Origin: Chitinophaga sedimenti
GTDB taxonomy: Bacteria > Bacteroidota > Bacteroidia > Chitinophagales > Chitinophagaceae
NCBI RefSeq assembly: GCF_023156195.1
Contig: NZ_JAKUKA010000001.1
Coordinates: 4,960,001-5,024,000, forward strand
Length of the DNA stretch: 64,000 nucleotides
Direction: 5' to 3'
The translations under genes and the position numbers were made by a program. This document shows, one piece after another, positions 18,404 through 29,079 of this stretch. The notes beneath the pieces were generated by a model that saw nothing but the letters and a program-made list of their open reading frames with translations, made no database searches and had not been told where the DNA came from. Each line of letters opens with the position of its first letter. Position 1 is the first letter of the stretch.

Positions 18404-19081
18404 CTAGCGAATTATCCACCAGGCCACCAGCTGTGCAAGGATGCCGGTAAACAGTCCTATATACACCTCCCAGGTAGTGTGGGCGGAGAGTACCAGCCTC
18501 GATGTTGCAGCGATGCCTGTAAACACCAAAACAACGCCCAGGGGAATGGCCACATTCAGGCCCATACCCCACATCAGCACAAGGAAAAAGCCGATAACGC
18601 CTCCCCAGCCCGTCGTGTGCATACTGATCTTTATAAAGCTGTTCGCCACCAGGCAAACGCTCGCCGTAATAAAGATGCCAAGGAAAAATGCAGTGAAAAA
18701 TGGAGGGGCCTTGCCCTCTCGCAAGAATGTATAGAAAGTCCAGAAGTAAAAAATGATAGTAGCCACGTATGGGATAATACGGTCCTGCTGTTTTTCCATA
18801 TGGATGCTGGAAACAAACTTTAGCGCCACGGCCAGTGTAACTACCAGCATCGGAAACAGAAGGGTATTAACACCCACACGGAAGTAGAGTTTGTCGTAAG
18901 GCAGGCGGATACTGTCCATCCGGAAAGGAGTGAAATACTCGGGCAGCGCGGTAACGGCCATAAATGTCACCAGCATCGGCAGAAAAAGCGGATGCAACAG
19001 GTAAGAGAATAATTTGGCCGCGAAGGTAACGCCGTCCGGAAATTGCGGGGGCGCCGGATGGCGTGCTGTCAAGTTTTCCAT
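18404..19081 (-). CDS. PAP2-like integral membrane phosphatase family protein
   Basis: Intact 225-residue protein with about six hydrophobic segments. Late in the sequence SMHTTGWGG (near residue 152) and SRLVLSAHTTWEVYIGL (near 195) resemble motifs 2 and 3 of type-2 phosphatidic-acid phosphatases (SGH and SRxxxxxHxxxD), with HT replacing GH in motif 2; motif 1 (KxxxxxxRP) is seen only loosely as EKQQDRIIPY near 115, where RI stands in place of RP. This branch is common in Bacteroidota and may act on undecaprenyl pyrophosphate or phosphatidyl lipids; the degenerate motifs make activity uncertain. Confidence 0.72.
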   Translation of the reverse strand: MENLTARHPAPPQFPDGVTFAAKLFSYLLHPLFLPMLVTFMAVTALPEYFTPFRMDSIRLPYDKLYFRVGVNTLLFPMLVVTLAVALKFVSSIHMEKQQDRIIPYVATIIFYFWTFYTFLREGKAPPFFTAFFLGIFITASVCLVANSFIKISMHTTGWGGVIGFFLVLMWGMGLNVAIPLGVVLVFTGIAATSRLVLSAHTTWEVYIGLFTGILAQLVAWWIIR

Positions 19082-19192
19082 TATATATTGTCTAAAAGGT
19101 CCTAACGACTTCGCGCGAAATTAGAATTCTTTCGGCATACCGTCCAGTGATATTTGAAGGATACGTAAAATCCGGCGATGGATTGAAAAGAA

Positions 19193-19218
19193 AGAGCCCG
19201 GCTGGAAGGCCGGGCTGC
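19193..19218 (-). terminator. Hairpin terminator downstream of rpoN
   Basis: AGCCCGGC (19195-19202) pairs with GCCGGGCT (19209-19216). On the minus strand it is followed by CTTTCTTTTC. Confidence 0.7.
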
Positions 19219-19236
19219 AATATCAACCTGAATAAT

Positions 19237-20731
19237 TTATAACTCTTTGCGGAGGCGCGCTACCGGAATGTTCAGTTGTTCACGATACTTTGCCACCGTA
19301 CGGCGGGCAATGTTATACCCCTTGTCCTGCAGCATTTTGGTAAGGTTTTCGTCGCTCAGCGGCTTGCGTTTGTTTTCGCCGCCTATGAGGTCCGACAGGA
19401 TTTTTTCACCTCGCGGGTAGAAACTTCCTCGCCGCTATCGGTGGACAGGGATTCCGAGAAGAAAAACTTCAGTTTGAAGGTGCCGAACTCCGTTTGTACG
19501 TACTTGCTGTTGGCTACGCGGCTCACGGTCGAAATGTCCAGCTGGGTGATGTCTGCTATGTCCTTGAGGATCATAGGTTTCATGGTGGTTTCGTCGCCCG
19601 TGAGGAAAAAATCGTGCTGGTAGTTCATGATAGCCTCCATAGTAGACAGCAGCGTGTGCTGGCGTTGTTTAATGGCGTCGATGAACCACTTGGCGGCATC
19701 TATTTTTTGTTTGATAAAAAGTACGGCCTCTTTCTGGCGCTTGTCCTTTTTGTCGCCGCGGTCGTAATCGCGCAGCATATCGCGGTAGCCTTCAGAGATG
19801 CGGAGGTCGGGGGCGTTCTTGGAATTGAGCGATAATTCCAGTTTGCCATTATTATTTAAGATGAAGAAATCCGGGATCACGTAGCTTTCGGCTTTGTTGA
19901 TAGTGGCATGGTTGCCGCCGGGCTTTGGATTCAGTCGAATAATCTGAGTGATGGCCTCTTTCAGGTCGTCGTCGTTCAGTCCGAGCGATTTCTGGATTTT
20001 TTCGTAGTGTTTCTTGGTAAACTCATCGAAATAATAGTCCAGGATCTGGACAGCGGTAATTACTCCCGGATCATCCTGTGGACGGCGGCGAAGCTGTAAC
20101 AGCAGGCATTCTTTGAGGTCCGCGCAGCAAACGCCGGGCGGGTCAAATTCTGGATCACCTTGATGAGTTCCTTGATTTCCTCTTCATCGGTAGAAATATT
20201 CTGGGAGAAAGAAAGGTCATCGACAATCGCACTTACTTCGCGGCGCAGGTAGCCGTCGTCATCAATACTGCCGATAATTTGCTCTGCGATGGCCGATTTC
20301 CGCGGATCCAGCTCCAGCATTCCCAACTGATCGAGAAGATAGTCGTGAAAAGAGGTTTCCACCTTAATAGGAATGGTTCTGTTTTCGTCAGGATCCGGGT
20401 AATTGTCGTCGCGTAACTTATAGTCGGCAATTTCGTCGTCGCCTTCACTTACATATTCGGAAATATCAATGTTGTCGTATTCGTTTTCGCTGCCATCGGG
20501 CTCAAAATCGTCCGTTTCGCCATCACTGCTTTCGTCTGGCGTATCGTTGTTGGAAAAATCATCGGCAGGCTGTTGCTCGTCTTCGCCATACTCTAATGCG
20601 GGATTTTCTTCCAGTTCCTCTTTGATTCGTTCTTCAAGAATGGCAGTGGGAACCTGCAGCAGTTTCATTAATTGAATCTGCTGGGGAGAAAGTTTCTGCA
20701 GGAGCTTCTGCTGTTGTGTCTGCTTTAACAT
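19237..20731 (-). CDS. rpoN: RNA polymerase sigma-54 factor, frameshifted
   Basis: Restored 498-residue sigma-54. Region I is Gln/Leu-rich (MLKQTQQQKLLQKLSPQQIQLMKLLQVP) and binds activators; an acidic region II spans about 50-115; the core-binding domain follows. The DNA-binding end has DISTVSRVANSKYVQTEFGTFKLKFFF and the RpoN box ARRTVAKYRE, which reads -24 promoters, near the C-terminus. Two deletions, in the T/A runs near 20145-20147 and 19401-19406, break the frame. It directs transcription that depends on enhancer-binding ATPases; none of those is in the window. Confidence 0.94.
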
Positions 20732-20812
20732 GACTTATCTATCGGGCTCGAGATTAAAGATATATACAGTTTTTTCATGTGATCGTCCGTTGTTGGCAGC
20801 ACGTCAAGATGA

Positions 20813-21391
20813 CTAATCCAGGTTTAATTCTAATTCCAGCTGCGATGGTAGCAAGCGGAATGTTTTTCGGTGATAGGGTGTATCGCCATGTACCCGTATA
20901 GCCTCGCGGTGTTGTCTAGTTGGATAACCTTTATTTTCGTTCCAACCGTAATTTGGAAACTGATCATGAAGCTGGTGCATGAAGTCATCCCGGTAAGTTT
21001 TGGCAAGAATGGAAGCGGCGGCTATAGAAGCATACTTCCCATCGCCCTGGATAATGCATTCATGCGGCGTTTGGCCGTATGGCGTAAAACGATTCCCATC
21101 AACAAGGATCAACCCGGGTTGCGTCAATAATTGTGCCAATGCTTTGTGCATGGCCTTGAACGAGGCTTTCAGGATGTTGATCTCGTCTATTTCCACGTTG
21201 TCGCAACTGGCCACCGCATAGGCTAAAGCCTTCTCTTCAATAATAAACCGGAGTTCATTGCGATGTGCTTCTTTCATTTGTTTTGAATCGTTGAGCAGCG
21301 GATGCCGGAATTTCGGCGGCAGAATAACGGCCGCGGCAAAAACAGGTCCTGCCAGGCAGCCCCGTCCAGCTTCATCACAGCCGGCTTCCAT
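20813..21391 (-). CDS. rnhB: Ribonuclease HII
   Basis: Intact 192-residue enzyme that removes ribonucleotides and RNA primers from RNA-DNA duplexes. CDEAGRGCLAGPV near residue 5 supplies the first two acidic ligands, LILVDGN near 95 the third, and KGDGKYASIAAASILAKTYRD-like GDGKYASIAAASILAKTYRD near 117 the fourth plus the basic pocket. I chose ATG at 21391; the preceding TTG is less likely. It is followed by rpoN on the same strand after an 81-bp gap. Confidence 0.95.
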   Translation of the reverse strand: MEAGCDEAGRGCLAGPVFAAAVILPPKFRHPLLNDSKQMKEAHRNELRFIIEEKALAYAVASCDNVEIDEINILKASFKAMHKALAQLLTQPGLILVDGNRFTPYGQTPHECIIQGDGKYASIAAASILAKTYRDDFMHQLHDQFPNYGWNENKGYPTRQHREAIRVHGDTPYHRKTFRLLPSQLELELNLD

Positions 21392-21477
21392 CAATTCTTT
21401 CTGAAAAAAGACTTTAACAAAGGGTCAGTTTTAATTGCGGTAAAATTACAAAAATGGGATTGCTAAAAAACAGAAGA

Positions 21478-22266
21478 TTATAAACGGTACATAATGGAAG
21501 CGCCGTAGGAGAGGTTGCCCGAAATGTAGGCGGCCAGTCCCGGCTCCTTGATAAATAATATGCCGAACCGCTGCTCCACCCCGAAACTTACTTTGCCCTG
21601 CGGGAAAAAACGTACCCCAAATGGGAACATTAGCCCGGTTTCAACACTGTTTTTCATGCGGTGGTACATGGTCACCTGCTGCACCGAGGGCTCGGATCCA
21701 TCTTCGTATGCTACGGAACGGGTAAGTCTTTCGCGGATTTCGCCTGAGAAACTGTACATCAGCCTTATTCCCGCGCCCCCTAATAGCTGAATCCTGCGCC
21801 GGTGCGTGCTTTTGAGCAGGAAGTCGGCGTTAATGCCGATGTACTGCCGCCTGGGCTTGTAAGCAACGCGCGTAATGCGTGTGGCGTCGTTGGTGCGGAT
21901 GGCCGTATCGAGCGAGATGGTTTTGTAGTTGTGATTAACATATTCTACACCCACACGCAGTTCTTTTCGCAGGTTGTACGCGTCATGACGTTTATTGTAA
22001 AACTGCCAGGCGGTGTAGACTGCGATGTGTGCGCCACCGGTATTTATAAATTGATCTTTCTCGCGGTAAAGCGTGTCTGTATTGAAAGCGGGGAACTGAT
22101 TTGTTTCTTTCACCCTGGATGGCATTTCGGAAAGTTGGCCGGGTCGGGCGCCGGAAAAATATGCGCCGGCATAGCCGTGTATGCTGCTTAACTTCAGCGC
22201 CGGTTGCTGTGCGAGGGCTAACTGGCAACAGAGCGAGGATAACAGGAGGCACAATATGGTTCGCAT
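21478..22266 (-). CDS. Secreted hypothetical protein, probable outer-membrane beta-barrel
   Basis: Using the ATG at 22266, a 262-residue protein with a clear signal peptide (MRTILCLLLSSLCCQLALAQ). The mature region alternates polar and hydrophobic residues with many aromatic strand ends (AVYTAWQFYNKR, LRVGVEYVNHNYK, IGINADFLLKS, GIRLMYSFSGEIRERL) and ends LSYGASIMYRL, a typical final barrel strand. It resembles outer-membrane-protein-beta-barrel-like Bacteroidota proteins of unknown function. It is divergent from ctaA; the two starts are about 80 bp apart. Confidence 0.6.
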   Translation of the reverse strand: MRTILCLLLSSLCCQLALAQQPALKLSSIHGYAGAYFSGARPGQLSEMPSRVKETNQFPAFNTDTLYREKDQFINTGGAHIAVYTAWQFYNKRHDAYNLRKELRVGVEYVNHNYKTISLDTAIRTNDATRITRVAYKPRRQYIGINADFLLKSTHRRRIQLLGGAGIRLMYSFSGEIRERLTRSVAYEDGSEPSVQQVTMYHRMKNSVETGLMFPFGVRFFPQGKVSFGVEQRFGILFIKEPGLAAYISGNLSYGASIMYRL

Positions 22267-22332
22267 GCAGGGTCGAAATAATTCTATTCTAATATACAGA
22301 TAAAACACGGTAGTTGTTGACGAATTCTGACG

Positions 22333-22340
22333 TAATTTTG
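22333..22340 (+). promoter_or_regulatory. Candidate -7 box of ctaA
   Basis: TAATTTTG fits TAnnTTTG exactly; it ends 8 nt before the ATG at 22349. Confidence 0.4.
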
Positions 22341-22348
22341 CCCCGTTT

Positions 22349-23383
22349 ATGGACACAAATATTTATCAGCGGAACCGGGCCATTGTTATCTGGCTTTTTG
22401 TAGGCGTAGGCATGATCATCGTGCAGGTATTACTGGGAGGCATAACCCGTTTAACCGGCTCGGGCCTTTCTATTACTGAGTGGAAACCCATATTGGGCGC
22501 GTTTCCGCCAATGAATGAGCAGGCCTGGCAGGTGGCTTTTGAAAAGTACCAGCAGATTGCTCAGTATAAATATGTGAACCAGCACTTTACACTGCAGGAT
22601 TTCAAGCATATTTTTTTCTGGGAGTGGCTTCACCGTGACTGGGGGCGCCTGATCGGCGTTGTGTTCCTGATTCCGTTCGTCATTTTTGTGTGGAAGAGAA
22701 AAATCAGCCGGGAAATGATTGCGCCCATGGTGATCCTGTTTTTGCTCGGCGGTTTGCAGGCCGCAATTGGCTGGATCATGGTAAAAAGCGGGATCAACGA
22801 TACGGATATTACGGTAAGCCACATCCGTTTAGCCATTCACTTTATTGCAGCATTGTTGCTGCTGGTATATGCGCTTTGGTTTACACTGAAACTGAGCGTG
22901 CCTGTAAAAGAAATATTGCAGCAGCCAGTGCTGCGCAACCTGAATAACTGGATTTTGGTGTTGCTTACGCTTCAGTTAGTGTATGGCGCCTTTATGGCCG
23001 GACTTGATGCTTCGCTCTCCGCTTCCACCTGGCCGGATATTAATGGGATGATGGTACCTAATATGAACAGTGGAGAAGGTTTCGTGCATAGCATTACGCA
23101 TAACGTGATGGCCATTCATTTTATTCACCGCGGCTTGGCTTATTTGCTCACCATCCTGGTGGCGATCTGGTTCTGGAAAGCAACGGGCACTCCGGGCGAT
23201 AGCCTGCTGCACCGCATCCGTTTCCTGCCGTTGCTGGTGGTATTGTTGCAGGTGTTCCTGGGTGTTATCACCGTGTTGAACAGCAAATCTGAAATTCCGT
23301 TCTACTTCGCACTGCTGCACCAATTTTTTGGTATGTTATTCCTGATGGTAATGGTGTGGACGCGTTTTCTCGTGAGGAAATAA
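22349..23383 (+). CDS. ctaA: Heme A synthase, COX15/CtaA family
   Basis: Intact 344-residue integral membrane protein with eight predicted helices arranged as two four-helix halves. Conserved features are LLGGITRLTGSGLSITEWKPI (residues 28-48), the heme-ligand His regions HRDWGRLIGV, SHIRLAIHF and HRGLAYLLTI, and FMAGLDASLSASTWPDINGMMVP in the middle loop. It oxidises the C8 methyl of heme O to a formyl group for cytochrome oxidase. The bacterial COX15-type length and the TGSGLS loop distinguish it from short CtaA proteins. No cta/cox cluster is adjacent. Confidence 0.94.
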   Translation: MDTNIYQRNRAIVIWLFVGVGMIIVQVLLGGITRLTGSGLSITEWKPILGAFPPMNEQAWQVAFEKYQQIAQYKYVNQHFTLQDFKHIFFWEWLHRDWGRLIGVVFLIPFVIFVWKRKISREMIAPMVILFLLGGLQAAIGWIMVKSGINDTDITVSHIRLAIHFIAALLLLVYALWFTLKLSVPVKEILQQPVLRNLNNWILVLLTLQLVYGAFMAGLDASLSASTWPDINGMMVPNMNSGEGFVHSITHNVMAIHFIHRGLAYLLTILVAIWFWKATGTPGDSLLHRIRFLPLLVVLLQVFLGVITVLNSKSEIPFYFALLHQFFGMLFLMVMVWTRFLVRK

Positions 23384-23444
23384 TAGACGGGAAGGAAGCC
23401 GCTTGGGAATTTTTCCGTAAGTTTATCGAAACGACCGGTCACAA

Positions 23445-25664
23445 GTGAAATATTTTGTGTTCAAATTTTACTATTCCTTCCCTATTCAGTTGTTGCTGTT
23501 GCACTTTCGCAAGTACCGGTATTGTTAATCTTCTGGGCTATCCTCTTTAGTACCATTTTTGGCGGCTTTGCCAAGGTTTTGGAGGAGATGCGTTGTTCCT
23601 CGCGCCGGAATACCTGGGAGAAGTCAGCTTTTACAGCACCACCATGCTGGGTATGGCCAGTGCCGCTTTCACGATGAGCTGGCACATCACTACATTTATA
23701 TTACATACAGGGCGATTTAAGTTTCTGGCCACAACTTCACAACCGTTTTTTAAATATTGCCTGAATAATTCCGTCATTCCATTCGCATTTGTGTTCTGTT
23801 TGTTGTTGCGGCTGGCGCAATACCGGGCATTCCAGGAATTGAATTCCGCGCCAGGAGTGTTGTTACTGATGGAAGGCTTTATAAGTGGATATCTGATCAT
23901 CATCTTTTTCTTCTTCTTTTATTTTTTTAATGCTGATAAGAATATTGGCCGCCGGTTGGAGAAGAAGTTCGGTAATCCCCGGAATTTTTTGCGGTTGGTA
24001 TTGAAGCCCAGCCAGGAGCCGGATGAAAACGCGTTACCCGTCCATAATTATTTCTCTTCTCCCTGGCGCATACGCCGTGCGCGTAACGTAAATCACTACA
24101 ACAAGCATTATCTTGATAATATTTTTAAACAACATCACTTCGCAGCCATGATTACGGTGGGCTGCGCATTGGTTTTGCTGGTTATTCTTTCCTATTTGAT
24201 GGATTATTCCATTTTCAGGTTGCCTGCTGGCGCCAGTGTGATGATTTTTTCGCATTCCTTATTGGCGTCGCGGGCGCTTACGCCTACTTGCTACAAAGCT
24301 GGGCTATTCCGGTGGCACTGCTGTTGATAGGTGCGCTCAACTGGATGGTGAAACACGATTGGGTAGACAGTCGCAACAAGGCGTATGGCATGAATTACCG
24401 CAACAAAAACGCCCGTCCGGAATACAGCGTGCCCCATCTGCAACGTTTTTTCACGGCAGAGCGGGCTGCGGCCGACAAGGCAGCTACTTTGCAGATATTA
24501 AACACTGGCGCGCGAAATTTCCCGCCGACAAAAAACCGAAGCTGATCGTAGTGAACACGAGCGGTGGCGGTTCACGCTCCGCGTTATGGACGCTTTGCGT
24601 AATGCAGCGGCTCGACAGCCTGCTGAATTTCGGCTTCAGTGACCGCACAACGATTATCACTGGCGCTTCCGGTGGAATGATGGGCGCCACGTATTACCGA
24701 GAGTTGTACCTGCAACGTATGATGGGAGAGCGCGTCAATCCGTGCGACACGATCTGGAAAGACAAAATATCCGGCGATCTGCTGAACGCGGTGTTTGGCT
24801 CGCTGGCGGTGAATGACTTTATCACACCGTACCGCACCTTCCGCATCGGTGATAATAAATACGGCCGCGACCGCGGATACGCTTTTGAAACGCAGCTGAA
24901 TATCAATACCGGCGATGCGCTCGCCAAAAGTATCGGTGATTACCGCGAAGCGGAGCAAAAATCGCTGATCCCGATGCTGATCTGGAATTCGACGATCAAC
25001 GCCGATGGCCGCAGGTTGCTGATATCGCCGCAACGCGTGAGTTATCTTTGTGCAGCGGACTATCTTTACCCCAACCGAAATGTCCGCGATATCGACGGGG
25101 TGGACTTTTCACAATTTTTGCTGCGCAGAATCCCGACCAATTGCGTGTTTCGAGCGCCATTCGCATGTGTGCCACCTTCCCTTATGTGCTGCCGAACGTG
25201 TTTTTACCCAGCAAGCCGATTGTAGACGTAATGGATGCCGGTATCCGCGACAACTTTGGCCAGGAAACAACGCTGCGCTACATCTATACCTTCCGGGACT
25301 GGATAAACGAAAATACCAGCGGGGTCATTTTTGTTCAGATCCGCGACACACGTAAGAACGACGTGCATCCCGTCAAGGATCACAAAGACCTTAGCGACCT
25401 GCTGTTCGAGCCACTGTTTTCCATGCAAACGCACTGGAGCGCGATGCAGGATTTTCACCAGACCACATGATCAATTATGTGGAGGGGTATTTCCCGAAAG
25501 ATAAATTTCAGCGGATCATTTTCCAGTATGTGCCGCAGCGGGAGGATAAGGCGGCCGCACTTAGTCTGCATCTTACTTCGCGCGAGAAACTGGACATCGG
25601 GCGGGCGTTGGATAATCCGGCGAATCAGAGTGCGCTTCAGTTATTATTACAAACGATGCAGTAG
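23445..25664 (+). CDS. Membrane-bound patatin-like phospholipase, frameshifted
   Basis: Six one-base deletions (about 23515, 23579, 24248, 24470, 25125 and 25460) divide a 741-residue protein; the repaired length is exact. The N-terminal half has about six membrane helices (VLLIFWAILFSTIFGGFAK, SGYLIIIFFFFFYFF, MITVGCALVLLVILSYL and others). The C-terminal half is a patatin domain: oxyanion loop SGGGSRSALW, nucleophile elbow GASGG and DAGIRDNFGQETTLRY in place of the usual DGG dyad. The predicted cytoplasmic or periplasmic lipase acts on phospholipids or neutral lipids. The start at a GTG (23445) is uncertain. A strong terminator follows. Confidence 0.78.
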
Positions 25665-25680
25665 TGTCTTAAACGATATA

Positions 25681-25715
25681 AAGCAAAGGGGATGCGATCT
25701 GCATCCCCTTTGCTT
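25681..25715. terminator. Bidirectional terminator with perfect 15-bp stem
   Basis: AAGCAAAGGGGATGC (25681-25695) and its exact reverse complement (25701-25715) flank a 5-base loop, followed by TTATTTTT on the right. It separates the patatin gene from the convergent hydrolase gene, whose stop it touches. Confidence 0.9.
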
Positions 25716-26709
25716 TATTTTTCCAGGAAACTGATTAAAGGTTGAATGAATTTTCCGAATGATTCGATGTGCGGAAGGTGGCCTACGCCTTCGATCGGTA
25801 CCAGTTGTGCGTTCGGAATCCGTTTTGCGGCCAGTTTACCAAGTTCCGGGTAGTTTCCCATCGTTTTCTTCACTTCTTCAGGAACGTTGGCCTTGCCGAG
25901 GGCGGTGCGGTCGCGCTGGCCGATAATTAAAAGGGTGGGCACTTTGATGTTCGGAAATTCGTATACCACCGGCTGGGTAAAGATCATATCGTAAGTGAGC
26001 GCGGCATTCCAGGCTACACGGGGATAATCTGCATGTTCGGTCCAGGAGGCGAGGAGGGCAGCCCATTTTTCAAAGGCGGGCGACCACTGTCCGGCGTAAT
26101 AATTGTCGAGTTGGTATTTTTAATTTTTTCATAGTTCTGAGATAGTTCTCCTTTATACCATTGATTTACGTTCTGATAGGGAACTTTCAGTTTCCAATCC
26201 TCCAGCCCGATCGGGTTTTCGAGGATCAGCTTTTCTGTTGTTCCGGGATACATGAGCGCAAAACGGGTGGCGAGCATGCCGCCCATAGAATGTCCGAGTA
26301 CGGCGGTCTTTTTGATACCGAGCGAATCGAGTAGCCCCTTGGTGTTTTGGGCCAGTTGCTGAAAGGTGTATTGTAAGTGTGCTGGTTTGGAAGATTTGCC
26401 AAACCCGACCTGGTCGGGCATAATGACGCGGAAGCCCTTGTTGCCAAGCGCCGCGGCGGTACTATCCCAATACGCGGCGGCGAAGTTTTTCCCGTGTAGC
26501 AGCAGTACTGTTTTGCCATTGGGCATTTTAGGCTGCAAATCCATGAAAGCCATGCGCAATGTTTGTCCCCGGATGTGCAGGGTATAATAACTTACCGGAT
26601 ACGGATACTGGTAGGTGCTGAGTTCGGCATCCTGCGGGGCGGGCCTTTGGGCGTGCAGCAGGGTGGCAAATAACAGGGCAACGACGGATAGCAGTGGTTT
26701 CCGGTACAT
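25715..26709 (-). CDS. Secreted alpha/beta-hydrolase fold protein, frameshifted
   Basis: Restored 331-residue protein with a signal peptide (MYRKPLLSVVALLFATLLHAQ). LLLHGKNFAAAYWDS near residue 70 is the oxyanion loop, VLGHSMGGMLATRFA near 140 the Ser nucleophile elbow, LLIIGQRDRTALG near 262 the acid turn and PIEGVGHLPHIE near 307 the catalytic His. The pattern is that of AB-hydrolase-1 (haloperoxidase/epoxide hydrolase/esterase group). A missing C near 26110 breaks it. The substrate is unknown. Confidence 0.82.
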
Positions 26710-27052
26710 ATTGCTGGCTTTACTGGATTAAAGAGCGAATACATGCAAATAATGCACCGGTTTTCGCCGGGTAGTATCTACAAAGTTGAAGTGTGCAACG
26801 CAACGGCGGCACAGGAACGGACTAAAAGCTGACTCCATATTATATATATCAGTCCGGTCCATTTTTAATACAACATACTGACAACCAATGCGAAGAGAGA
26901 TATGGCACTTTGATTACATTAATTTAAACCGTCTCAGTCCGTGAATCTGAAGGTTTTTCGTACCTTTGCGCCTCCTTTTGGAATCGCTGTCTGTTTTTGG
27001 TCTGAAAAGTTGAAATGAACCAGGGTTACGGATAGCTAATAAGTTGAAAATT
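26710..27052 (+). other. Intergenic region upstream of typA
   Basis: 343 bp without a gene, AT-rich (TATATATAT near 26840). It carries the typA promoter candidate at 26961-26968 and presumably the promoter of the leftward hydrolase. Nothing else recognised. Confidence 0.4.
26961..26968 (+). promoter_or_regulatory. Candidate -7 box of typA
   Basis: TACCTTTG fits TAnnTTTG exactly, 84 nt before the ATG at 27053, leaving a leader of roughly 75-80 nt. Confidence 0.55.
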
Positions 27053-28861
27053 ATGCAAATAAGAAACATCGCTATCATCGCGCACGTAGACCATGGCAAG
27101 ACTACCCTGGTGGATAAAATCCTTCATCAGACCAACGTATTCCGTGCAAACCAGGAGACTGGTGACCTGATCATGGATAACAACGACCTGGAAAGAGAGC
27201 GCGGTATTACCATCCTGGCCAAAAACGTTTCTGTGATGTACAAGGGCGTGAAAATCAACGTTATCGATACTCCAGGCCACGCCGACTTCGGTGGTGAGGT
27301 AGAGCGCGTATTGAAAATGGCTGATGGCGTTATCCTGCTCGTGGATGCCTTCGAAGGCCCCATGCCGCAGACCCGCTTCGTACTTCAGAAAGCACTGCAG
27401 CTGAACCTGAAGCCGATGGTAGTAATCAACAAGGTAGATAAACCGAACTGCCGTCCCGACGAAGTACACGATGCTGTTTTCGACCTGTTCTTCAGCCTCG
27501 ACGCAACCGAAGAGCAGCTGGACTTCCCGACCTTCTACGGTTCCGGTAAAAACGGCTGGTTCAACGACAGCAACGTACAATGTGAAGATATCACCCCGCT
27601 GATGGATGGTATCCTGAAATATGTTCCCGAGCCAAAGAAACCGGAAGGTAACCTGCAGATGCAGATTACTTCCCTGGATTACTCTACCTTCCTCGGCCGT
27701 ATTGCCGTAGGTAAAGTAACCCGTGGTATGGTGAAAGAAAACCAGCCGATCTCCCTGATGCAGGTAGACGGTACTGTAAAAAAGCAAGGGTTAAAGAACT
27801 TTACATCTTCGAAAGCCTCGGTAAAAAACGTGTTACCGAAGTATTCGCAGGCGATATTTGTGCAGTAGTTGGCCTGGAAGATTTCAACATCGGTGATACC
27901 ATCGCTGATGCAGAAAATCCGGAAGCACTGCCGGTGATCAGCGTAGACGAACCTACGATGAACATGACCTTCTCCATCAACAACTCACCGTTCTTTGGTA
28001 AAGATGGTAAGTTTGTAACGAGCCGCCACCTGCGCGACCGTTTAAATAAGGAGCTGGAAAAGAACCTGGCGCTCCGCGTGCAGGACAGCGAAAACGCCGA
28101 TAGCTTTGTAGTATATGGCCGCGGTATTCTTCACTGGGCGTACTGATCGAAACGATGCGTCGTGAAGGGTATGAACTGACCGTTGGTCAACCCCAGGTTA
28201 TCGTGAAAATGATCGATGGCAAACGCAGCGAGCCGTATGAGAACCTGGTTGTAGACGTGCCGCAGGAATTTGCTTCTAAAGTAATTGACCTGGTTACCCG
28301 TCGTAAAGGTGAAATGCACATTATGGAAACCAAAGGTGACATGCAACACCGGAGTTCGAAATTCCTTCCCGTGGTTTGATCGGTCTGCGTACACAAATGC
28401 TGACGGCTACTGCTGGCGAGGCTGTAATGGCTCACCGTTTTAACGAATATAAACCCTGGAAAGGCCCGATCCCCGGCCGTAACAACGGTGTACTGATCGC
28501 TAAAGAAGCAGGTACCACTACCGGTTACTCCCTGGATAAACTGCAGGACCGTGGTTTCTTCTTCGTAGACCCGGGAGAAGAAGTATACAAAGGCATGATC
28601 ATCGGTGAAAACAGCAAACCCGGTGACCTGGTTGTAAACGCGAATGAAGGTAAGAAACTGACCAACATGCGTGCTTCCGGTTCCGATGCTGCAACCAACA
28701 TTGCGCCTAAAACGCTGATGACGCTTGAAGAATGTATGGAGTACATCCAGCATGACGAGTGCATCGAGGTTACGCCTAACTTCATCCGTATGCGTAAAGT
28801 ATACCTGGACGAAGAAGATCGTAAGAAATTCTCTAAAATGATGAAAATTGAAGAGGCATAA
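27053..28861 (+). CDS. typA: Ribosome-associated translational GTPase TypA/BipA, frameshifted
   Basis: Restored 603-residue protein, the standard TypA length. G1 AHVDHGKTTL, G2 RGITI, G3 DTPGHADFGGEV, G4 NKVDKP and G5 GSGKNGW are intact at the N-terminus. The EF-G-like domain II, the domain III/V region (EGYELTVGQPQVI) and the TypA-specific C-terminus (ATNIAPKTLMTLEECMEYI) follow. Three missing bases near 27790, 28130 and 28352 split the gene, an unlikely pattern for a conserved housekeeping gene. It acts on the ribosome in assembly and stress adaptation. Confidence 0.96.
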
Positions 28862-28881
28862 TTGTCGCTTCCATGATATAG

Positions 28882-28916
28882 AAAAGGCGTTCCGTGAGGA
28901 GCGCCTTTTTTCTTTT
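28882..28916 (+). terminator. Intrinsic terminator of typA
   Basis: AAAGGCGTTCC pairs with GGAGCGCCTTT (28884-28907), followed by TTTTTCTTTT. Confidence 0.85.
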
Positions 28917-28923
28917 CCGGCAG

Positions 28924-29018
28924 ATCCTATATGGATCCTATATGCATCCTATATGCTATTCCGCTGAAACCCTTGCTGGTGCTGATGGGGCATAAAGGAT
29001 GCATATAGGATCCATATA
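28924..29018. repeat. 23-bp perfect inverted repeat with three 11-bp tandem repeats
   Basis: The left arm 28928-28950 is the exact reverse complement of the right arm 28996-29018, separated by 45 bp. Within and around the left arm, ATCCTATATG occurs three times at an 11-bp period (28924, 28935, 28946). TATGC and GCATA bracket the spacer and could extend the stem. The block lies between two terminators and overlaps no gene. It could be a relic of a small mobile or REP-like element, a structured RNA or a protein-binding array; none is shown by the sequence alone. Confidence 0.75.
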
Positions 29019-29033
29019 CATCCTGCAACCAAC

Positions 29034-29070
29034 AAAAAAGGCATCCCCGAAGGAATGCCTTTTTTCTTTT
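29034..29070. terminator. Bidirectional terminator of ybaB
   Basis: AAGGCAT (29039-29045) pairs with ATGCCTT (29055-29061); A-run on the left and T-run on the right, serving the leftward YbaB gene. Confidence 0.8.
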
Positions 29071-29079
29071 ATGTTGATA

